Source of the DNA: Noviherbaspirillum massiliense JC206
GTDB taxonomy: Bacteria > Pseudomonadota > Gammaproteobacteria > Burkholderiales > Burkholderiaceae_D
Length of the DNA stretch: 64,000 nucleotides
NCBI RefSeq assembly: GCF_000312045.1
Contig: NZ_HE978635.1
Coordinates: forward strand, 610,774 to 674,773
Direction of reading: 5' to 3'
In this document: one piece after another, positions 1 to 8,962 of the stretch
Numbering within the stretch: the first letter of the stretch is position 1
How the letters are laid out: each line of letters starts with the position of its first letter
Position numbers and translations under genes: made by a program
Notes under the pieces: model-generated
What the model was told of the DNA's origin: nothing
The model's database searches: none
Seen by the model: the letters and a program-made list of their open reading frames with translations, nothing else

Positions 1-117
1 GGTAACTATGTATTGGGTACCAACCGGTTCCAGGCGGAGATTGAAAGAATGGTGGGGCGGCGAGTGGTAAAGGGAAAGGCGGGCCGACCTAGGGAGCGAC
101 AGCACCAAAAAGAATAA
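1..117 (+). CDS. REP-associated tyrosine transposase (RAYT), C-terminal fragment
   Basis: The frame is open from the window edge and encodes 38 residues ending in a basic tail (LGTNRF, then RRVVKGKAGRPRE) before TAA at 115-117. This resembles the C-terminal tail of Y1/RAYT transposases, where LGS-RF and GRPRK-type endings are common. The text just after the stop (TGGTCTGTCCCCTATTTA) is the kind of tail often seen next to these genes. The catalytic HUH and Tyr part lies outside the window, so this rests on the tail alone. Confidence 0.55.
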   Translation, partial: GNYVLGTNRFQAEIERMVGRRVVKGKAGRPRERQHQKE

Positions 118-294
118 TCGTGGTCTGTCCCCTATTTATGATTTTGAACTCGCCGCTTCATGACAATCATATGCACATAGGGCGAAGCCTTGGCAGATGG
201 GAGGCATTGCATAAAAAACGACTTTTGCACATGCTCACCGTCTTCTTAAGATTTTCTATATGAACGCAGGACTTCTGAATTGGTTAGGTAACTC

Positions 295-843
295 ATGATT
301 AGAAAAAATTTGTTGACCATCGCGATCGTTGCAACGACTACGTTACCAATCTCTAGCTTCGGACAAGGGTCTGCTAAGGGCACGAACTTTTCAAAACCTG
401 AGAGTCTAGCTTTCTCCGGGCCTGAGAACTTGTATGAGTGTGTAAAGCGTAGAAACGACAAAGAGCTCTACACTCTATCTGACAAGCTCAATCCCTTCTA
501 TCTTCGGCTTGACTTAGACGGAGATGGGAAATTGGATTTCGCTGTATTGATCGAGCGCGCGCGCGACAAAAAACTCGGAATGTTGGTGTGTTGGGCTAAT
601 AAAAGGTCGGAGATTGTGTTCGCTGGAACCCAAGTGGAGTTCTTCGGAACAGAATCTTCGGATGATCTCGCGGAGGCCGGTATGGACTACTGGTGGGTGT
701 ACTCCGGCAAGATTAGAAAACTTGAAGAACTGCCAGCTCCGCCACCAAAGGCTGGTGAGGCCATTTTTTTCGGGAAGAGCGAGGCTTGGGGCGGAACTTT
801 GTATTGGACCGGAAAGAAATTCGTGGTGTACATGGGCGAATAG
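295..843 (+). CDS. Secreted hypothetical protein with one Asp-rich loop
   Basis: The 182-residue protein has a likely Sec signal peptide (basic MIRK, hydrophobic 5-20, cleavage near SFG-Q), so it is probably periplasmic. Residues 73-79 (DLDGDGK) form a calcium-loop or FG-GAP-like turn followed by a beta strand. The C-terminus is aromatic and Gly-rich (GGTLYWTGKKF). AGG lies 6 bases before the ATG. The gene is clearly more AT-rich than those after 1200 and sits beside a transposase fragment, so it may be acquired DNA. No family is recognised. Confidence 0.7.
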   Translation: MIRKNLLTIAIVATTTLPISSFGQGSAKGTNFSKPESLAFSGPENLYECVKRRNDKELYTLSDKLNPFYLRLDLDGDGKLDFAVLIERARDKKLGMLVCWANKRSEIVFAGTQVEFFGTESSDDLAEAGMDYWWVYSGKIRKLEELPAPPPKAGEAIFFGKSEAWGGTLYWTGKKFVVYMGE

Positions 844-1208
844 CCTGGCCGCGTTCAGCAAGCTTAGGGTTAGTATCACACATCATTCCACAGCTACACA
901 CGATACGTCTTTAACAAATTCGTTTTAATGAGCTGGCGATCTAAGTAGGAACGGGGCAGGAATATTTCGTCTTTGCTTGATACTGTCCTACAGATGAGAG
1001 ATTTACGGAACAAGATTGCGCTATTCGCCATCTCCTCGGATTCGCGAGTTTCCGACTGATCAATATAGTCCGAGTAAAAGACAAATCCTGACTCGAACTA
1101 CAAATTGAACGACAAGACAGGATTACGGCTAAGCGAAAGAAAAGCAATTGCTCCTACAGAAGCCAGCATCCAGCTTCAAACTAAATACTTGTAAGGAAGA
1201 CTCGTGCG
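844..1208. other. Intergenic region without a recognisable gene
   Basis: These 365 bases are AT-rich and hold only short, unconvincing frames. The last 20 bases carry AGGAAG, which can serve the lipoprotein gene at 1209. Nothing else was recognised. Confidence 0.4.
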
Positions 1209-1814
1209 ATGGTACCCATAAAGCCGCTGGCTGCACTGGCATCTTGCTTGGCCATTGCCCTGTCAATGGCGGGCTGTGAAACCGTCAAGCCCGAAGCCAA
1301 CAGTTGGCGCCTGCCCAAAAAGGAAGGCACCGACACGGGGATGATCATCGGCCGGCTGGAATACCCGAGCGATCCCGCCCTCAACCCGGACAAACTGGTG
1401 CTGAACCTGCGCAACGTGGAATTCCGGAATGAGGCGCAAGCGGTGCGCTTCGGGAATGTAGGCGAGGAAAGCTACATCATGGACAACAATTATTTTGTGG
1501 TCCCGAACCTGAAGCCCGGCACTTACCGTCTGGTCTCGTTCCGCGTCGGCCAGCTGTTTCATGGCTTGCATCGCGAAGAAGGTTTTACGTATGAGGTCAA
1601 GCCGGGGCAGATCAAATATATCGGCAGCCTGGAATATTCCCAGTACCAGCAAAGCTTGTTGCAAAAGATGGGCAAGACGCTGAACTACAGCGTCACCAGG
1701 GTGCAGCACCCAACCGAGCTGGACATGCTGCAGTGGCTGAACAAGGCCAGCACCGGCAGCGGCTGGGAGCCCGCGATCAGGAAACGCATGCTTGAGTTGG
1801 GGCGGCGGCCTTAG
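1209..1814 (+). CDS. Lipoprotein, transthyretin-like fold suspected (paralog 1)
   Basis: The 201-residue protein has a lipoprotein signal (lipobox LSMAGC, Cys23). The body is beta-rich with IIGRLEY near residue 48, KPGTYRLVSFRVG and VKPGQIKYIGSLEY. This arrangement (strand, PG-turn, then G-s-l-y strand) recurs in the lipoproteins at 3752 and 4312, so I regard the three as divergent paralogs. AGGAAG lies about 10 bases before ATG. Function is unknown; an outer-membrane or periplasmic location is inferred from the lipobox. Confidence 0.75.
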   Translation: MVPIKPLAALASCLAIALSMAGCETVKPEANSWRLPKKEGTDTGMIIGRLEYPSDPALNPDKLVLNLRNVEFRNEAQAVRFGNVGEESYIMDNNYFVVPNLKPGTYRLVSFRVGQLFHGLHREEGFTYEVKPGQIKYIGSLEYSQYQQSLLQKMGKTLNYSVTRVQHPTELDMLQWLNKASTGSGWEPAIRKRMLELGRRP

Positions 1815-1996
1815 CGTAAAGGACAGACTGCAACCTCAAGAACGCTCATTTCCGGTTGATGTGCTACCACTGATGAACGCAGAATGGGCTTGCCAAGTTG
1901 GGAGGCGGTAAGACTTAACCGACCTCGTCATCCAACACATAGGTACCTGTTGGTGCCGAAAAATTCAAATCTTCGACTGAAAGAACAATACCAACC

Positions 1997-2509
1997 ATGA
2001 AATCAATCATCTCCAGCCTTATTTCGGTTTTCTTGGCATCAGCGCTCTTGTCTGGTTGCGGCGGCGGAGGCGGTAGCTCCGATTCCAGTTCTAACCCGGG
2101 CACGTCGACCCAGCAACCTTCAACCAGCAGCGGCGGCAATTACGGCACATTGACCCTGTCAGGTTCAGGTACGGCGGAAGCCGGAACATCGTTCACAGGC
2201 CGGACCCGCCTCGGAGGAGCTTCGATGGGCCAGTGGTACAACATCAATCTGGCGGCAGGAGTAACGTATCCCTATGTCGTGATAATCGTAAATGTAGACA
2301 GTTCAGGGAACGTTGATTTTGTAGATATCAACAAGATGACCGGCGAGAATAGCGCGTCCGGTGAATGGTCGCAGCTGACGGTACCTGCGGGCACGGCGAC
2401 TGTTACGGCAACAGGCGTCACATTCAATAATCTGACTGCCCCGGGTTATGGAGCATCCCCTGGAACTTCACTTGTTTTGAACGGCACGCTACGCTTTGAT
2501 CCACAATGA
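1997..2509 (+). CDS. Small Gly/Ser-rich lipoprotein, hypothetical
   Basis: The 170-residue protein has a lipobox (LLSGC, Cys21) followed by a GGGGG-SSDSSS linker that would let the body stand off the membrane. The rest is short beta-prone segments rich in Gly, Thr and Ser, with a single compact domain after residue 55. No catalytic motif is visible. The Shine-Dalgarno sequence is weak. The poly-Gly start resembles the lipoprotein at 7837 but the bodies do not match by eye. Confidence 0.7.
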   Translation: MKSIISSLISVFLASALLSGCGGGGGSSDSSSNPGTSTQQPSTSSGGNYGTLTLSGSGTAEAGTSFTGRTRLGGASMGQWYNINLAAGVTYPYVVIIVNVDSSGNVDFVDINKMTGENSASGEWSQLTVPAGTATVTATGVTFNNLTAPGYGASPGTSLVLNGTLRFDPQ

Positions 2510-2657
2510 GTTGTTCTATGCTTACATAAGCAAATCCCCGATAACGTAATAAAGAGCAGGCCACGATTAGTTGCTCGTCGACGAAACGATTTGCTTCGCA
2601 TCTTTTGTGACCGCAGTAGCTCTGTAAAAAATTGATTTGATTTATAGGAAGGTAATA

Positions 2658-3212
2658 ATGATTCGAACCAATGGAGCCACGATCCGAGCAACCCTGAAAA
2701 TCATGACTATTGCGGGTGTGCTCACGCTATCAGCATGCGCGGCCCTTGAACAGCCGAAGACCAGGGAAGAATTCACGAAGTTTGTCGTCGATAGTCCAAA
2801 GATGATGCTGACGGATACTTACACGGTGAATCGGCGCTTTGAGGATGTTGTGCAGTCTCTGGATCGCAGGTGGCAGGAGTGCTACAGGATCACCAAGTCT
2901 ATGTCCAGTTCTTCCGGCAGCGTCACGACCATGCAGTACCGGGATACTTACATTCCTTTTACCCATCGGATCAGCAACTCGCGGGCAGAACTGACGCTCC
3001 AGACTTCCACCATCCACATGAAAATGGTGAATAACGTGCCAACGGGTGGCGACTACATCATGGCACTGGACATTGATCGCCTGTCTGCCAACAAGACCAA
3101 ACTGACCTGGTACTCTCCCGCCCTTTTGGGACGTTGGAAGGAGCACTGGGCGAGGAATAAGAAATGGGGCGAGGGCAGTAATATCGGGTGTAATGATGAG
3201 CAGGAAAAATAA
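2658..3212 (+). CDS. Hypothetical lipoprotein
   Basis: I place the start at 2658 rather than the in-frame ATG at 2637, because TAGGAAGG lies just before 2658 and this gives a normal signal peptide. The 184-residue product has a lipobox (TLSACA, Cys27) and a body with YTVNRRFEDVVQSLDRRW and a mixed alpha/beta pattern. The AT content is higher than in the catabolic genes. The four-TM protein gene starts 30 bases downstream, so they may be co-transcribed. The family is not recognised. Confidence 0.7.
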   Translation: MIRTNGATIRATLKIMTIAGVLTLSACAALEQPKTREEFTKFVVDSPKMMLTDTYTVNRRFEDVVQSLDRRWQECYRITKSMSSSSGSVTTMQYRDTYIPFTHRISNSRAELTLQTSTIHMKMVNNVPTGGDYIMALDIDRLSANKTKLTWYSPALLGRWKEHWARNKKWGEGSNIGCNDEQEK

Positions 3213-3242
3213 GAAAAAGACCAATAAAGGGATGTCCCCAAG

Positions 3243-3662
3243 ATGAAGAAACCAACATCCATAAAAGCCGGTTTTACTTTGTATTTGTTGGCCGTGCTAA
3301 TAGGAATTCCATCCCTATTGATAAACGCAGTATATGCGCCGGAAGAGCAATCCAAGTCTGCAATTATCGATACCGGCCTTGTGTTTCAAGGTTTGGTGGC
3401 TCTGTTGGGGTACATGATTTATTTGGGGCGGAACTGGGCAAGGAATTTGAACGCTGTAGTTTTCGTATTGGGTACACTGACCATGCTCACGTCGGAGCAA
3501 GCAGGCATACATCATGAAGCAGTAAGGTGGTTGGGCTGGGTAGCGACGGTCCTGTATGGGGCAGCGACTATCTTGTTTTTTATGCCATCTTCAAATTTAT
3601 GGTTCAGCAAAATAAAGAACGAAAAAAAGCTTAATAGACAATTTCGGAAGCGGCTCTGCTAG
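3243..3662 (+). CDS. Small four-TM inner-membrane protein, hypothetical
   Basis: The 139-residue protein has four hydrophobic segments (about 10-30, 42-62, 68-85, 95-115) and a very basic C-terminal tail (KIKNEKKLNRQFRKR), which by the positive-inside rule would be cytoplasmic. AAAGGGA precedes the ATG at 3243, 30 bases after the lipoprotein stop. No conserved motif was recognised. Confidence 0.7.
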   Translation: MKKPTSIKAGFTLYLLAVLIGIPSLLINAVYAPEEQSKSAIIDTGLVFQGLVALLGYMIYLGRNWARNLNAVVFVLGTLTMLTSEQAGIHHEAVRWLGWVATVLYGAATILFFMPSSNLWFSKIKNEKKLNRQFRKRLC

Positions 3663-3751
3663 GCATTGAGAAACGGCTAATACCAGGTAGATACCTGTAA
3701 CAGGATTTATAAGTGGAATTTGCAGCTATTTTTAGAAAGGGAAAATTCTCA

Positions 3752-4315
3752 ATGCTGAAGCGTCTTGCGCTCGTTCTATCCGTGCTGTTGCTCACAGCCT
3801 GTGCCAGCGGACCACGGGTCACTGACTTTACCGACCGTTCGGTGGGCTACGGCTGGCTGAACATCGACGATGTCGACGCCAGCCGCTTGCATGCGGTCTA
3901 CATCTATCAATTCCGGCCGCTCACCAAGGAGCCTTACTATTTGTCGTCGGTCAGGAAGTTCAAGGACGGCTATCTCTATTACACGGAAACGCTCCCTGTT
4001 GGTTCATTCAAGACCGAATCCGCATCCGGTCAGCGTTGCCTGCTCATCTTTTGCGGCAACACCATCTACACCTATTCGTTCGGCAAGCAAGGCGACGATG
4101 TGGGCGCGGTGGTCATCAAGACACCCGGCGTCTATCACATGGGCTCGTACGACCTGAAGCATGTGAAGACCGGATGGTTTGAACAGGGCAAGTTCGGCGT
4201 GGTGCCTGCCGCCAATGCGCCATCCAAGCGTGAGATGCTCGAAGAGATCCTCAAGGATGTGGAAGAACCGGTCATCATCGAGCGGCTCAAGCGCGAGCTT
4301 GCGCAAGTGCGATGA
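3752..4315 (+). CDS. Lipoprotein (paralog 2), coupled to the next gene
   Basis: I start at 3752 (GAAAGGG upstream) because the longer frame from 3713 puts 13 extra residues before the signal peptide. The 187-residue product has a lipobox (LLTACA, Cys17). The body contains GYGWLNID, VYIYQFRPL and KTPGVYHMGSYDL, matching the strand/PG/G-s-l pattern of the lipoprotein at 1209. The C-terminus is a charged helix. Its stop overlaps the next start as ATGA (4312-4315), indicating translational coupling. Confidence 0.75.
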   Translation: MLKRLALVLSVLLLTACASGPRVTDFTDRSVGYGWLNIDDVDASRLHAVYIYQFRPLTKEPYYLSSVRKFKDGYLYYTETLPVGSFKTESASGQRCLLIFCGNTIYTYSFGKQGDDVGAVVIKTPGVYHMGSYDLKHVKTGWFEQGKFGVVPAANAPSKREMLEEILKDVEEPVIIERLKRELAQVR

Positions 4316-4896
4316 AAGCGATTCTTTCCCTCCTGGCCTGCCTGGCGCTCGCGGCATGCACGCTGCCGCGTGCCTTGCCCGAAACGACGGACTTGAAAGC
4401 CGACCCATCGGAAGTGGTCGTCATCGGCAAGATGGAACTGATTCCGCCGATCGATTCCGAGTACGAGCAGAGATCGCACTGGAACGTCATCGGTGAAAAG
4501 CGCATGCTGACTCGCGTCTGGATGTCTACCGGCGGCGAATTCCAGCCGGTGAACACGGCGAACATGGACTTCGGCGACTTCCAGGACAGCCTCGAAGCGC
4601 AGTGGGGCGTGCCGTTCATGGTCAAGGTCAAGCGCCAGCGCACCTATTTGAATGGAGGCGTGTTCCACCTCGATGTCGGAGACAACGCCAAGCTCTGGTT
4701 CCCGGGCGGCCTTTACTTCGACGTGCCTAAGGATGCGAAGGCCGTCTACATCGGCACGCTGCGTTACTACCGTAACGATTTCAATGCGATCACCAGCGTA
4801 GAGGTTGTCGACGAACGCAAGGACATTGCGGCAGCGCTGAAGACGGGCGGCTCGCCATCCGAGGTGCGGACCTCGCTGCTGAAGAGGATTCGCTAG
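4312..4896 (+). CDS. Lipoprotein (paralog 3)
   Basis: The 194-residue protein has a lipobox (LALAACT, Cys16). The body includes VVVIGKMELIPP near residue 40 and VPKDAKAVYIGTLRYY near 140, which line up with the IIGRLEY and VKPGQIKYIGSLEY motifs of the lipoprotein at 1209. It is the second gene of an ATGA-coupled pair with 3752-4315, suggesting that the two products act together. Function is unknown. Confidence 0.75.
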   Translation: MKAILSLLACLALAACTLPRALPETTDLKADPSEVVVIGKMELIPPIDSEYEQRSHWNVIGEKRMLTRVWMSTGGEFQPVNTANMDFGDFQDSLEAQWGVPFMVKVKRQRTYLNGGVFHLDVGDNAKLWFPGGLYFDVPKDAKAVYIGTLRYYRNDFNAITSVEVVDERKDIAAALKTGGSPSEVRTSLLKRIR

Positions 4897-5064
4897 TGCA
4901 AGCCCGAGGCGGCTGGCTGCATGAAACGGCCTTGCGCAAAACGCAGCCTCGCCTCATTCATTTGCTTCAGTTCATCTTTGAAAAGTCATTGCAACCGGCC
5001 CGAAACAATATCGGTTCACTATCTGAGTAACAAATCACTGTCATCCCGAGGGAGTCAATAAGAA

Positions 5065-5946
5065 ATGAAAAAAGCCGCCATATTTCTAATGTCGTTCCTG
5101 GTTTCCCTGGGCAGCGCCATGGCCCAGCCCGGCGCTTCACTGTCGTCCGTGGAAGACCTCATGCATCAATCCGGCATATGGGTACAGGTCGCCCAATACG
5201 AGCCCATGGTTCAGCTTGGGCTGACACAGGCACAGAACCAGGACAAGCAGGCCGACAAGAACGACAACCTGTGGGCAGTGCGCCAGGCGGTTGCCACCTA
5301 CTATGCCGCGGATCGGCTGAGAGAAGAAGTCAAGAATCAGCTTGCCGCATCTCTGTCGCAGAAGGACATCAACAGTGTCCTGAAGTGGCTGTCCACGGAT
5401 TTGGGCAAGCGTTTGACCGCACTGGAAGAGCAGGCCGGCGAGCATCAGCCGGATCCGGAGCAGGCCGCGCAAGCGGTGCAGGCGCTCTCACCGAAGCGGC
5501 GAAAACTCATCGACCAGTTTGTCAAGGCAACACGCGTCGGTGAATCCTCCGCATCAGTGGTCATCAATACCACGCTTGGAATGACGCATGGGATGTCCCT
5601 CGTCATGAGCCCCGAGAAGAAATCCGATCTTCAAGAGCTGAAAAAGACCTTGCTGGCCCAGAAGCCGAAGATGGTCAAGATGTTCAGCGAATACAGCGTC
5701 ACCACGTTTGCGTTGATCTATGAGTCCGTCTCGGACCGCGACTTCCAAAAGTACCTGAGCTTTGCCGAGTCGGCAGCCGGGCGGAAATATCATGAAGCCG
5801 TGATCCAGGCGATAGATGCAGCAATGACCAAGGCGGCCACCGACATGGGGCGCGAAATCGGCAAGGGAATCAAGGCAGCCGGCATCGCTGGAGAAGGTCT
5901 GGTGCTTGCATCCTATCCTCGGAATATGGCGTGTTTCGTCTCTTGA
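5065..5946 (+). CDS. DUF2059-like secreted protein
   Basis: The 293-residue protein has a Sec signal peptide (MKKAAIFLMSFLVSLGSAMA, cleavage before QPG). The mature part is almost all alpha-helical, with repeated patterns such as LKWLSTDLGKRLTALE and FAESAAGRKYHEAVIQAI. The latter resembles the DUF2059 motif (short helix, s-p-GrKy). The family's function is unknown and a periplasmic location is inferred. GGGAG precedes the ATG by about 12 bases. Confidence 0.65.
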   Translation: MKKAAIFLMSFLVSLGSAMAQPGASLSSVEDLMHQSGIWVQVAQYEPMVQLGLTQAQNQDKQADKNDNLWAVRQAVATYYAADRLREEVKNQLAASLSQKDINSVLKWLSTDLGKRLTALEEQAGEHQPDPEQAAQAVQALSPKRRKLIDQFVKATRVGESSASVVINTTLGMTHGMSLVMSPEKKSDLQELKKTLLAQKPKMVKMFSEYSVTTFALIYESVSDRDFQKYLSFAESAAGRKYHEAVIQAIDAAMTKAATDMGREIGKGIKAAGIAGEGLVLASYPRNMACFVS

Positions 5947-6077
5947 TGCCTGGTATCGAGGGGAGCGCGGCGCATATTGCTGCGCCTGGGAGCACCCGGC
6001 TTTCCAATTGGTTTTAAAGCAGCGAATCCAGAAACAAAAATTAGATACCAATCCAATTACTGCGAAGGGGAGCAGCG

Positions 6078-6881
6078 ATGAAAATGAAATGGGAGGTGGA
6101 TGCAGCCACTACCGTCGAATTCAAGATCGGCGTATTCGGCGGCAAGCGCATTCTTGTCAATGGCACGCGACTGGATATCGAGCGCAGTCTGCGAAAGAAA
6201 GCCGAAATTCCATTTGCCTTGCCGGACGGCCGGGCCGCGACGGTCCAGATTCTTAAAAGCTACGTCGGCTATCCGGATATCCTGCTCCGGGTTGACGGAC
6301 ACATGATTGTGGCGAGCGAGAAGAAGCCGATAAAGTGCTCCTCATGTAGTGCTGTTGCGAAACCTTACGACCGCTTCTGCGGTGCATGCGGCCATGCGAT
6401 GCCGACCGCTGAAGATTATCTGCACAAAAAGCATGTCAGGAATGCTTCGGGCGCGATGAAGATTCTGGCGGTGCTGTTTGTGTTGTCGGGCATTGCCATG
6501 TTCTTTGTGACGAAGATGCAATCCGAAGAGGCACTCGGCAAGCTGCAATCCATGGACCCGGAGGCGGTATTGTCCACGCCGATTAATGGCGAGATCTATA
6601 CCGTGGAAGCTTTGACGAATCAACTCCTGTGGGAGCCGTGGGGCGTGCTGATCATTAATGTGATCCTGGCGGCCACAATGGGTGTCCTGGCGCTCTGGAG
6701 CAAGCGTGCGCCACTCGCCGCGATTCTGATCGCCACCGCCACCTATGTGGTGGTCATTGTCGGAAACGCGATCGCCGACCCCATCACGCTGACACAAGGA
6801 ATGATCATGAAGATCATCGTGATTGCCTTTCTCCTGAAGGGCATCAAGTCGGCGCTGACACTGCGGTCTGCGTATGCCTGA
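6078..6881 (+). CDS. Zinc-ribbon membrane protein, hypothetical
   Basis: The 267-residue protein has three parts. An N-terminal beta-rich region (1-75) contains a repeated VxGGKRILVNG-like segment. A zinc ribbon follows at about 86-107 (KCSSC ... FCGACG). Four hydrophobic segments follow at about 130-150, 195-213, 216-235 and 240-258. AGGGGAG precedes the start. Its end overlaps the next gene by 8 bases, and that gene also begins with a zinc ribbon, so the two are probably translated together and may share a complex. Confidence 0.7.
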   Translation: MKMKWEVDAATTVEFKIGVFGGKRILVNGTRLDIERSLRKKAEIPFALPDGRAATVQILKSYVGYPDILLRVDGHMIVASEKKPIKCSSCSAVAKPYDRFCGACGHAMPTAEDYLHKKHVRNASGAMKILAVLFVLSGIAMFFVTKMQSEEALGKLQSMDPEAVLSTPINGEIYTVEALTNQLLWEPWGVLIINVILAATMGVLALWSKRAPLAAILIATATYVVVIVGNAIADPITLTQGMIMKIIVIAFLLKGIKSALTLRSAYA

Positions 6882-7680
6882 ATTGCGGCCCGGCGAACCT
6901 GAGTCTTTCTGTGGTTCGTGCGGGCAGGCGCTGCGGCTGGGAGCGCAGTTTTGTTCCGCCTGTGGTTATAGTCACCTGACAGAGCCTGCGTCTCCTTCGG
7001 GCACTGAAACTCGGCTGCCTGTTACTCAGGTCAATGGGCTCGCCAATGCGCATTTGAATGCGCTTATGCAGGTTGGCGAACTGTTCGGGCTGCTGCTCTG
7101 CAGTTCGTTGGTGCTGGGATTAATCTCACGGTCTACGTCATCGCCCTGGGCGGATGTGGTCTTCAACGGTATCGATGCGCTCGTTGCGGGCGTATTCCTG
7201 ATGATGACCCGCCGGGATGTATCGCCCTTGCTGCGTGCTCCTGCGATCAGTCTTCGCCAGGCATCCGGCCTTGCCGGATCCGCCCTGGTATTCATGCTGG
7301 CAATGGCCGCATACTTTCAGCTCATTGAAAAAGCCGGCGTTCCCTTTTATCGTGCTACGGCTTCTTACCTGGAGCATGGATGGCCGCTATGGTCCATGTT
7401 CCTGATGATCAGCGTGCTGCCTGCGGTAGTGGAGGAAATCGCATTCCGGGGTGTGATTCAGTGTTCCCTGGAACATGTACTCGGCGCCCGCGAAGCATGG
7501 CTGATCCAGGCCGCCTTGTTCAGCGTATTGCATCTCCTGCCGATCATCTTTCCCAGTCACTTCGCCATGGGCCTGTTCTTCGGATATCTGAGGCTGCGAT
7601 CGAAGAGTCTTTATCCCGGCATGCTGGTGCATGCGAGCTGGAATGCGCTTAGCTTGTGTGAAGAGCTTTATTGGACGTAG
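6874..7680 (+). CDS. Zinc-ribbon CPBP-family intramembrane protease
   Basis: The 268-residue protein starts with a soluble zinc ribbon (FCGSCG ... FCSACGYSH, about 13-36), then about seven TM segments. The CPBP (Abi, type II CAAX protease-like) motifs are present: VVEEIAFRG (motif 1, EExxxR), a His in SVLHLLPI and HASWNALS (motif 3). These supply the glutamate and histidine metal ligands of the family. Substrate is unknown. The overlap with the upstream zinc-ribbon protein suggests a functional pair. Confidence 0.85.
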   Translation: MPELRPGEPESFCGSCGQALRLGAQFCSACGYSHLTEPASPSGTETRLPVTQVNGLANAHLNALMQVGELFGLLLCSSLVLGLISRSTSSPWADVVFNGIDALVAGVFLMMTRRDVSPLLRAPAISLRQASGLAGSALVFMLAMAAYFQLIEKAGVPFYRATASYLEHGWPLWSMFLMISVLPAVVEEIAFRGVIQCSLEHVLGAREAWLIQAALFSVLHLLPIIFPSHFAMGLFFGYLRLRSKSLYPGMLVHASWNALSLCEELYWT

Positions 7681-7836
7681 AGCGCCGATGGCTTTAACAA
7701 CAGTGCTGTAGGGAGGGTGCGCACTGCGTTTTACGAGCGATATTTCGCTTTATTTCATGGAACAGTCTTTCGCACAGTATCGGGGCGATTCTAGCCAGCT
7801 TGGTACCCCTTCACGGAAACAGAAAGAGTTCGCGGC

Positions 7837-8628
7837 TTAACGGGGACGCTTGCCGACTAGTGCAGCCGCCATGTCACGACCGTCAGTTACGCCGGCAATA
7901 ATTAGTTGGCGATTGGAGCCACCTGGCAGAAGGTACTCTACAGCGACACCGCTTACGGTTTTCGGCATGCTACATGTTGAGCCAAAGCTCAGGGCAACAT
8001 CAAATACATTTTTACCTGAAGAGCGTGGGACGATGGTTCCATTGATGCTACAACCGTTAGAGAAGCCAGTAAGTGTTCCGTCGGTCAGCACAGTTAGCGC
8101 GTATCCAGCACCCTCCAAGTCCGTAACAGACCAGCCGCCTGTGATATTGCCGAGATTGGCAGGCATATCATAGTCGTACTCGGTTTTGGGCAATACCGCG
8201 CTGGTGAACGTTGCAGTGTCGACGCCGTCTGATAACGACCCATTGAAACTGCTACGTACCTGATAGCTCGCGCTTAATGAGCGTGTTTCCACCGCGCCCT
8301 TGAAATCGAAGTCTCGCAGATTGCGAGCCGAGTAGCTGCCGTTATTGGCGAAGCCATTTCCTTGGATCAGCCCATAGGCCTCTAAATCGTAAATCTGAGA
8401 ATACCCGTAAACAGACAAGTATTGATCTTTTTCCAGAATCAGGGTCTTGATGTCATAGCCGGTTGAGGTGGTTCCTGCATAGAAGCCTTGCGCGGCACTG
8501 GAGTAGCCAGGATCAAGGATGGGGTTGTACCCGTTATCTGCGCTGTTGCCATCACCGCCGCCACCCCCGCCACAAGCTGCGAGCAAGGCAGAAAGAAGGA
8601 GTGAGCAAGCAAGCGCAGTCTTATTCAT
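7837..8628 (-). CDS. Gly-rich lipoprotein, hypothetical
   Basis: The 263-residue protein has a lipobox (LLAACG, Cys19) followed by six glycines and a polar linker. The body alternates short strands with Asn, Ser and Tyr-rich turns, as in beta-sandwich or beta-barrel-like surface lipoproteins. Two Cys pairs occur in the C-terminal half (FSNGCSINGT and GSTCSM), a possible disulphide. AGGATCGG lies before the start. It is convergent with the CPBP protease gene. The family is not recognised. Confidence 0.75.
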   Translation of the reverse strand: MNKTALACSLLLSALLAACGGGGGGDGNSADNGYNPILDPGYSSAAQGFYAGTTSTGYDIKTLILEKDQYLSVYGYSQIYDLEAYGLIQGNGFANNGSYSARNLRDFDFKGAVETRSLSASYQVRSSFNGSLSDGVDTATFTSAVLPKTEYDYDMPANLGNITGGWSVTDLEGAGYALTVLTDGTLTGFSNGCSINGTIVPRSSGKNVFDVALSFGSTCSMPKTVSGVAVEYLLPGGSNRQLIIAGVTDGRDMAAALVGKRPR

Positions 8629-8962
8629 CGAATGTCCGATCCTGGTTTTTAGCTATGAGGGCATGAAAAGCTGCGTCATGTTAGTCGGCAATATATTTTC
8701 AGTAAAGAAAAGCGGGTGAAAGTTGGGCACTTCGTTGCATACTTCCCACGACGTTTGATTTGCCAGAATCTGAAAGGCCTCGACAAGAGGAGAATTCATT
8801 GCCGGAGTGCCGACATGCTGACGAGTCAAGACCCACGCCGCTTTATGAGCTACGTGGGAGAATCCTGCGAGTTATTCGGGGACGAAAGGCTGCCGGCCCC
8901 GCAAAGGAATTGAAAGCTGCCTGGTTCAAGATGAGCGTATTACCCGACATCGCAATCACGAA
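8629..8962. other. Intergenic region, divergent promoters expected
   Basis: This stretch separates the lipoprotein (-) and the DUF2007 gene (+), so it should carry both promoters. The frames at 8716-8913 and 8760-8966 have no signal, domain or good ribosome site, and I do not call them genes. Confidence 0.35.

Noticed and set aside
7709-7730. Third copy of the dispersed hairpin repeat
   Set aside because: Only a short GGTGCGCAC-like run near GTAGGG matches; the tail and arms are missing.
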